From positions 1-15,972 of the forward strand of contig JAFMJX010000019.1 of assembly GCA_017853235.1 (NCBI GenBank): a stretch of 15,972 bases of DNA, written 5' to 3'. The notes below the pieces were generated by a model. That model was given only the letters and a program-made list of their open reading frames with translations. It did not search any database and was not told the origin of the DNA. The number at the start of each line of letters is the position of its first letter. Within the stretch, counting starts at the first letter, position 1. The position numbers were made by a program, and so were the translations under genes. Of the stretch, positions 14,948 to 15,972 are shown piece by piece. This DNA comes from Chitinophagaceae bacterium. GTDB taxonomy: Bacteria > Bacteroidota > Bacteroidia > Chitinophagales > Chitinophagaceae.

Positions 14948-15829
14948 TTACTTACCTGCAGGGCGACGTGTACTTTGAATACGACGCTTAGGAGCACCTG
15001 GAGCTGTTGGAGCAGCACCCGCACCACGCTTACCTCTTCCGCCTTCAGCATTTGCTTCGGCTTCCATACGTTTTGCTTTTGCTTCTAATTCATTGTTGCC
15101 ATCTTCAGATTCGCTGCTTTCATCATCCTTAGATGCTTGACGCTCTGCTAATCCTTCCGCAATTGCTGCAGTGATATAGTTGGTAATAATTGCAATTGAT
15201 TTTGTAGCATCATCATTTGCAGGGATAGAAAAATCAACTTTGTTTGGATCGCAGTTAGTATCTACCATTCCAAAAGTTTGAATTCCTAAACGCTTAGCTT
15301 CTGCTAATGCAATATGCTCATGACCAATATCTACTAAGAATAAAGCTGCTGGTAAACGACCCAATTGAGCGATACCACCTAATACTTTTTCCATTTTATC
15401 TTTATCACGACCTAAAGTCAAACGCTCTTTTTTAGTTAAGCTGTCTGCGCTTCCATCGTTCAACATTTTTTCAATGCTTTGCATTTTTTTAACGCTCTTA
15501 CGAACGGTGTTGAAGTTAGTCAACATACCACCTAACCAACGTTCTGTGGCATAAGGCATGTTTACTTTTTTAGCACATTCGCTTACGATTTCTTTCGCCT
15601 GCTTTTTAGTAGCAACAAACATGATCTTTTTACCGCTCTTAGCAATTTGCTTTAAAGCTGCAGCAGTTTCTTGTAAGTGCTCCACTGTTTTGTTTAAGTC
15701 AATGATGTGAATACCTTTTTTCTCAGCGAAAATGTAAGGCAACATCTTAGGGTTCCACTTCTTCTTAAGGTGACCAAAGTGTACGCCGGCCTCCAGTAAT
15801 TGCTGTTGTAGTGAAGTGTTATTTTCCAT
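14948..15829 (-). CDS. rpsB: 30S ribosomal protein S2 with long charged C-terminal tail
   Basis: Component of the small ribosomal subunit. The 293 residues exceed E. coli S2 (241). The S2 core spans about 5-230: LLEAGVHFGHLKKKWNPKM (11-29), IHIIDLNKT (40-48), ERWLGGMLTNF (96-106), and FLVDIGHEHIALAEAKRLGI (164-183, including the conserved P-A-A-L-F-L-V-D block). After about residue 231 comes a low-complexity tail: first acidic and serine-rich (235-247), then a Lys/Glu/Ala helix (248-262), then a Gly/Arg/Pro-rich basic end (263-293). It starts 45 bases after the rpsI stop with no promoter-like sequence between, so it is likely cotranscribed with rpsI. The tail's role is unknown. Confidence 0.97.
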   Translation of the reverse strand: MENNTSLQQQLLEAGVHFGHLKKKWNPKMLPYIFAEKKGIHIIDLNKTVEHLQETAAALKQIAKSGKKIMFVATKKQAKEIVSECAKKVNMPYATERWLGGMLTNFNTVRKSVKKMQSIEKMLNDGSADSLTKKERLTLGRDKDKMEKVLGGIAQLGRLPAALFLVDIGHEHIALAEAKRLGIQTFGMVDTNCDPNKVDFSIPANDDATKSIAIITNYITAAIAEGLAERQASKDDESSESEDGNNELEAKAKRMEAEANAEGGRGKRGAGAAPTAPGAPKRRIQSTRRPAGK

Positions 15830-15874
15830 TTGTATAAATTGTAATAATGAATTAATAAGTAATAAATCTTTGGA

Positions 15875-15972
15875 TTAACGTTTACTGAACTGGAAGCTAC
15901 GACGAGCTTTCTTATGACCGAATTTCTTACGCTCAACACTACGAGGGTCACGCGTTAATTGTCCAGCCGCTT
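15875..15972 (-). CDS. rpsI: 30S ribosomal protein S9, C-terminal 31 residues only
   Basis: Only the 3' end of the gene lies in the window; it continues past the right edge. The frame read on the minus strand from base 15970 gives AAGQLTRDPRSVERKKFGHK and then KARRSFQFSKR before TAA. LTRDPR-VERKK is the S9 C-terminal motif, and the final SKR is the conserved tail that reaches the P-site tRNA. Position before rpsB is common in Bacteroidota, where rplM usually lies upstream. Confidence 0.96.
   Translation of the reverse strand, partial: AAGQLTRDPRSVERKKFGHKKARRSFQFSKR

Noticed and set aside
15694..15951. Open minus-strand frame overlapping the rpsB start and rpsI end
   Set aside because: It is an out-of-frame shadow of two certain ribosomal protein genes.
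1..15972. CRISPR arrays, tRNAs, insertion sequences, prophage or defence genes
   Set aside because: No regularly spaced repeats, cloverleaf sequences, transposase or integrase motifs, or terminal inverted repeats were seen on either strand.

Overview
The window comes from an AT-rich bacterial chromosome, most likely Bacteroidota and plausibly Chitinophagia/Chitinophagaceae. None of the eleven complete genes has a GGAGG-like Shine-Dalgarno sequence before its start. The two best promoter candidates follow the Bacteroidota TTG / TAnnTTTG pattern. The gene order rpsI-rpsB-tsf-pyrH and the SGLT-type sugar transporter in an arabinose cluster also fit. The genus is inferred from protein flavour only, not from a search.

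Layout. At the left end, on the + strand, lies the 3' two thirds of an RND efflux permease, cut by the window edge. A strong two-way terminator separates it from a convergent run of minus-strand genes that fills the rest of the window. Read in the direction of transcription (right to left), these are: the end of rpsI (S9), rpsB (S2), tsf (EF-Ts), pyrH (UMP kinase), a TolC-like outer-membrane protein, a methionine/kynurenine-type aminotransferase, galK, araB, araD, a lipoprotein aldose 1-epimerase (galM), araA, and a sodium/sugar symporter. No stretch over 300 bases lacks a gene; the longest gap is about 158 bases, between tsf and pyrH, and it holds a terminator.

Function. The left half of the minus-strand run is an L-arabinose utilisation cluster. 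A Na+-coupled symporter brings in the sugar and an envelope-anchored mutarotase interconverts anomers. AraA makes L-ribulose, AraB phosphorylates it, and AraD makes D-xylulose 5-phosphate for the pentose phosphate pathway. A galactokinase heads the cluster, so it may serve mixed arabinose/galactose polymers such as arabinogalactan. No regulator is in view. Catalytic residues of AraA and AraD are intact and fall at nearly the same positions as in E. coli. The right half is translation and nucleotide housekeeping, split by intrinsic terminators after rpsB and after tsf.

I see no phage, insertion sequence, CRISPR array, tRNA or defence genes, and no convincing undescribed system. The more interesting points are: galK plus a lipoprotein mutarotase in an ara operon, two matching promoter candidates, a G-rich heptamer repeat over the RND stop codon, extra hydrophobic segments in the RND protein, and a long charged tail on S2.
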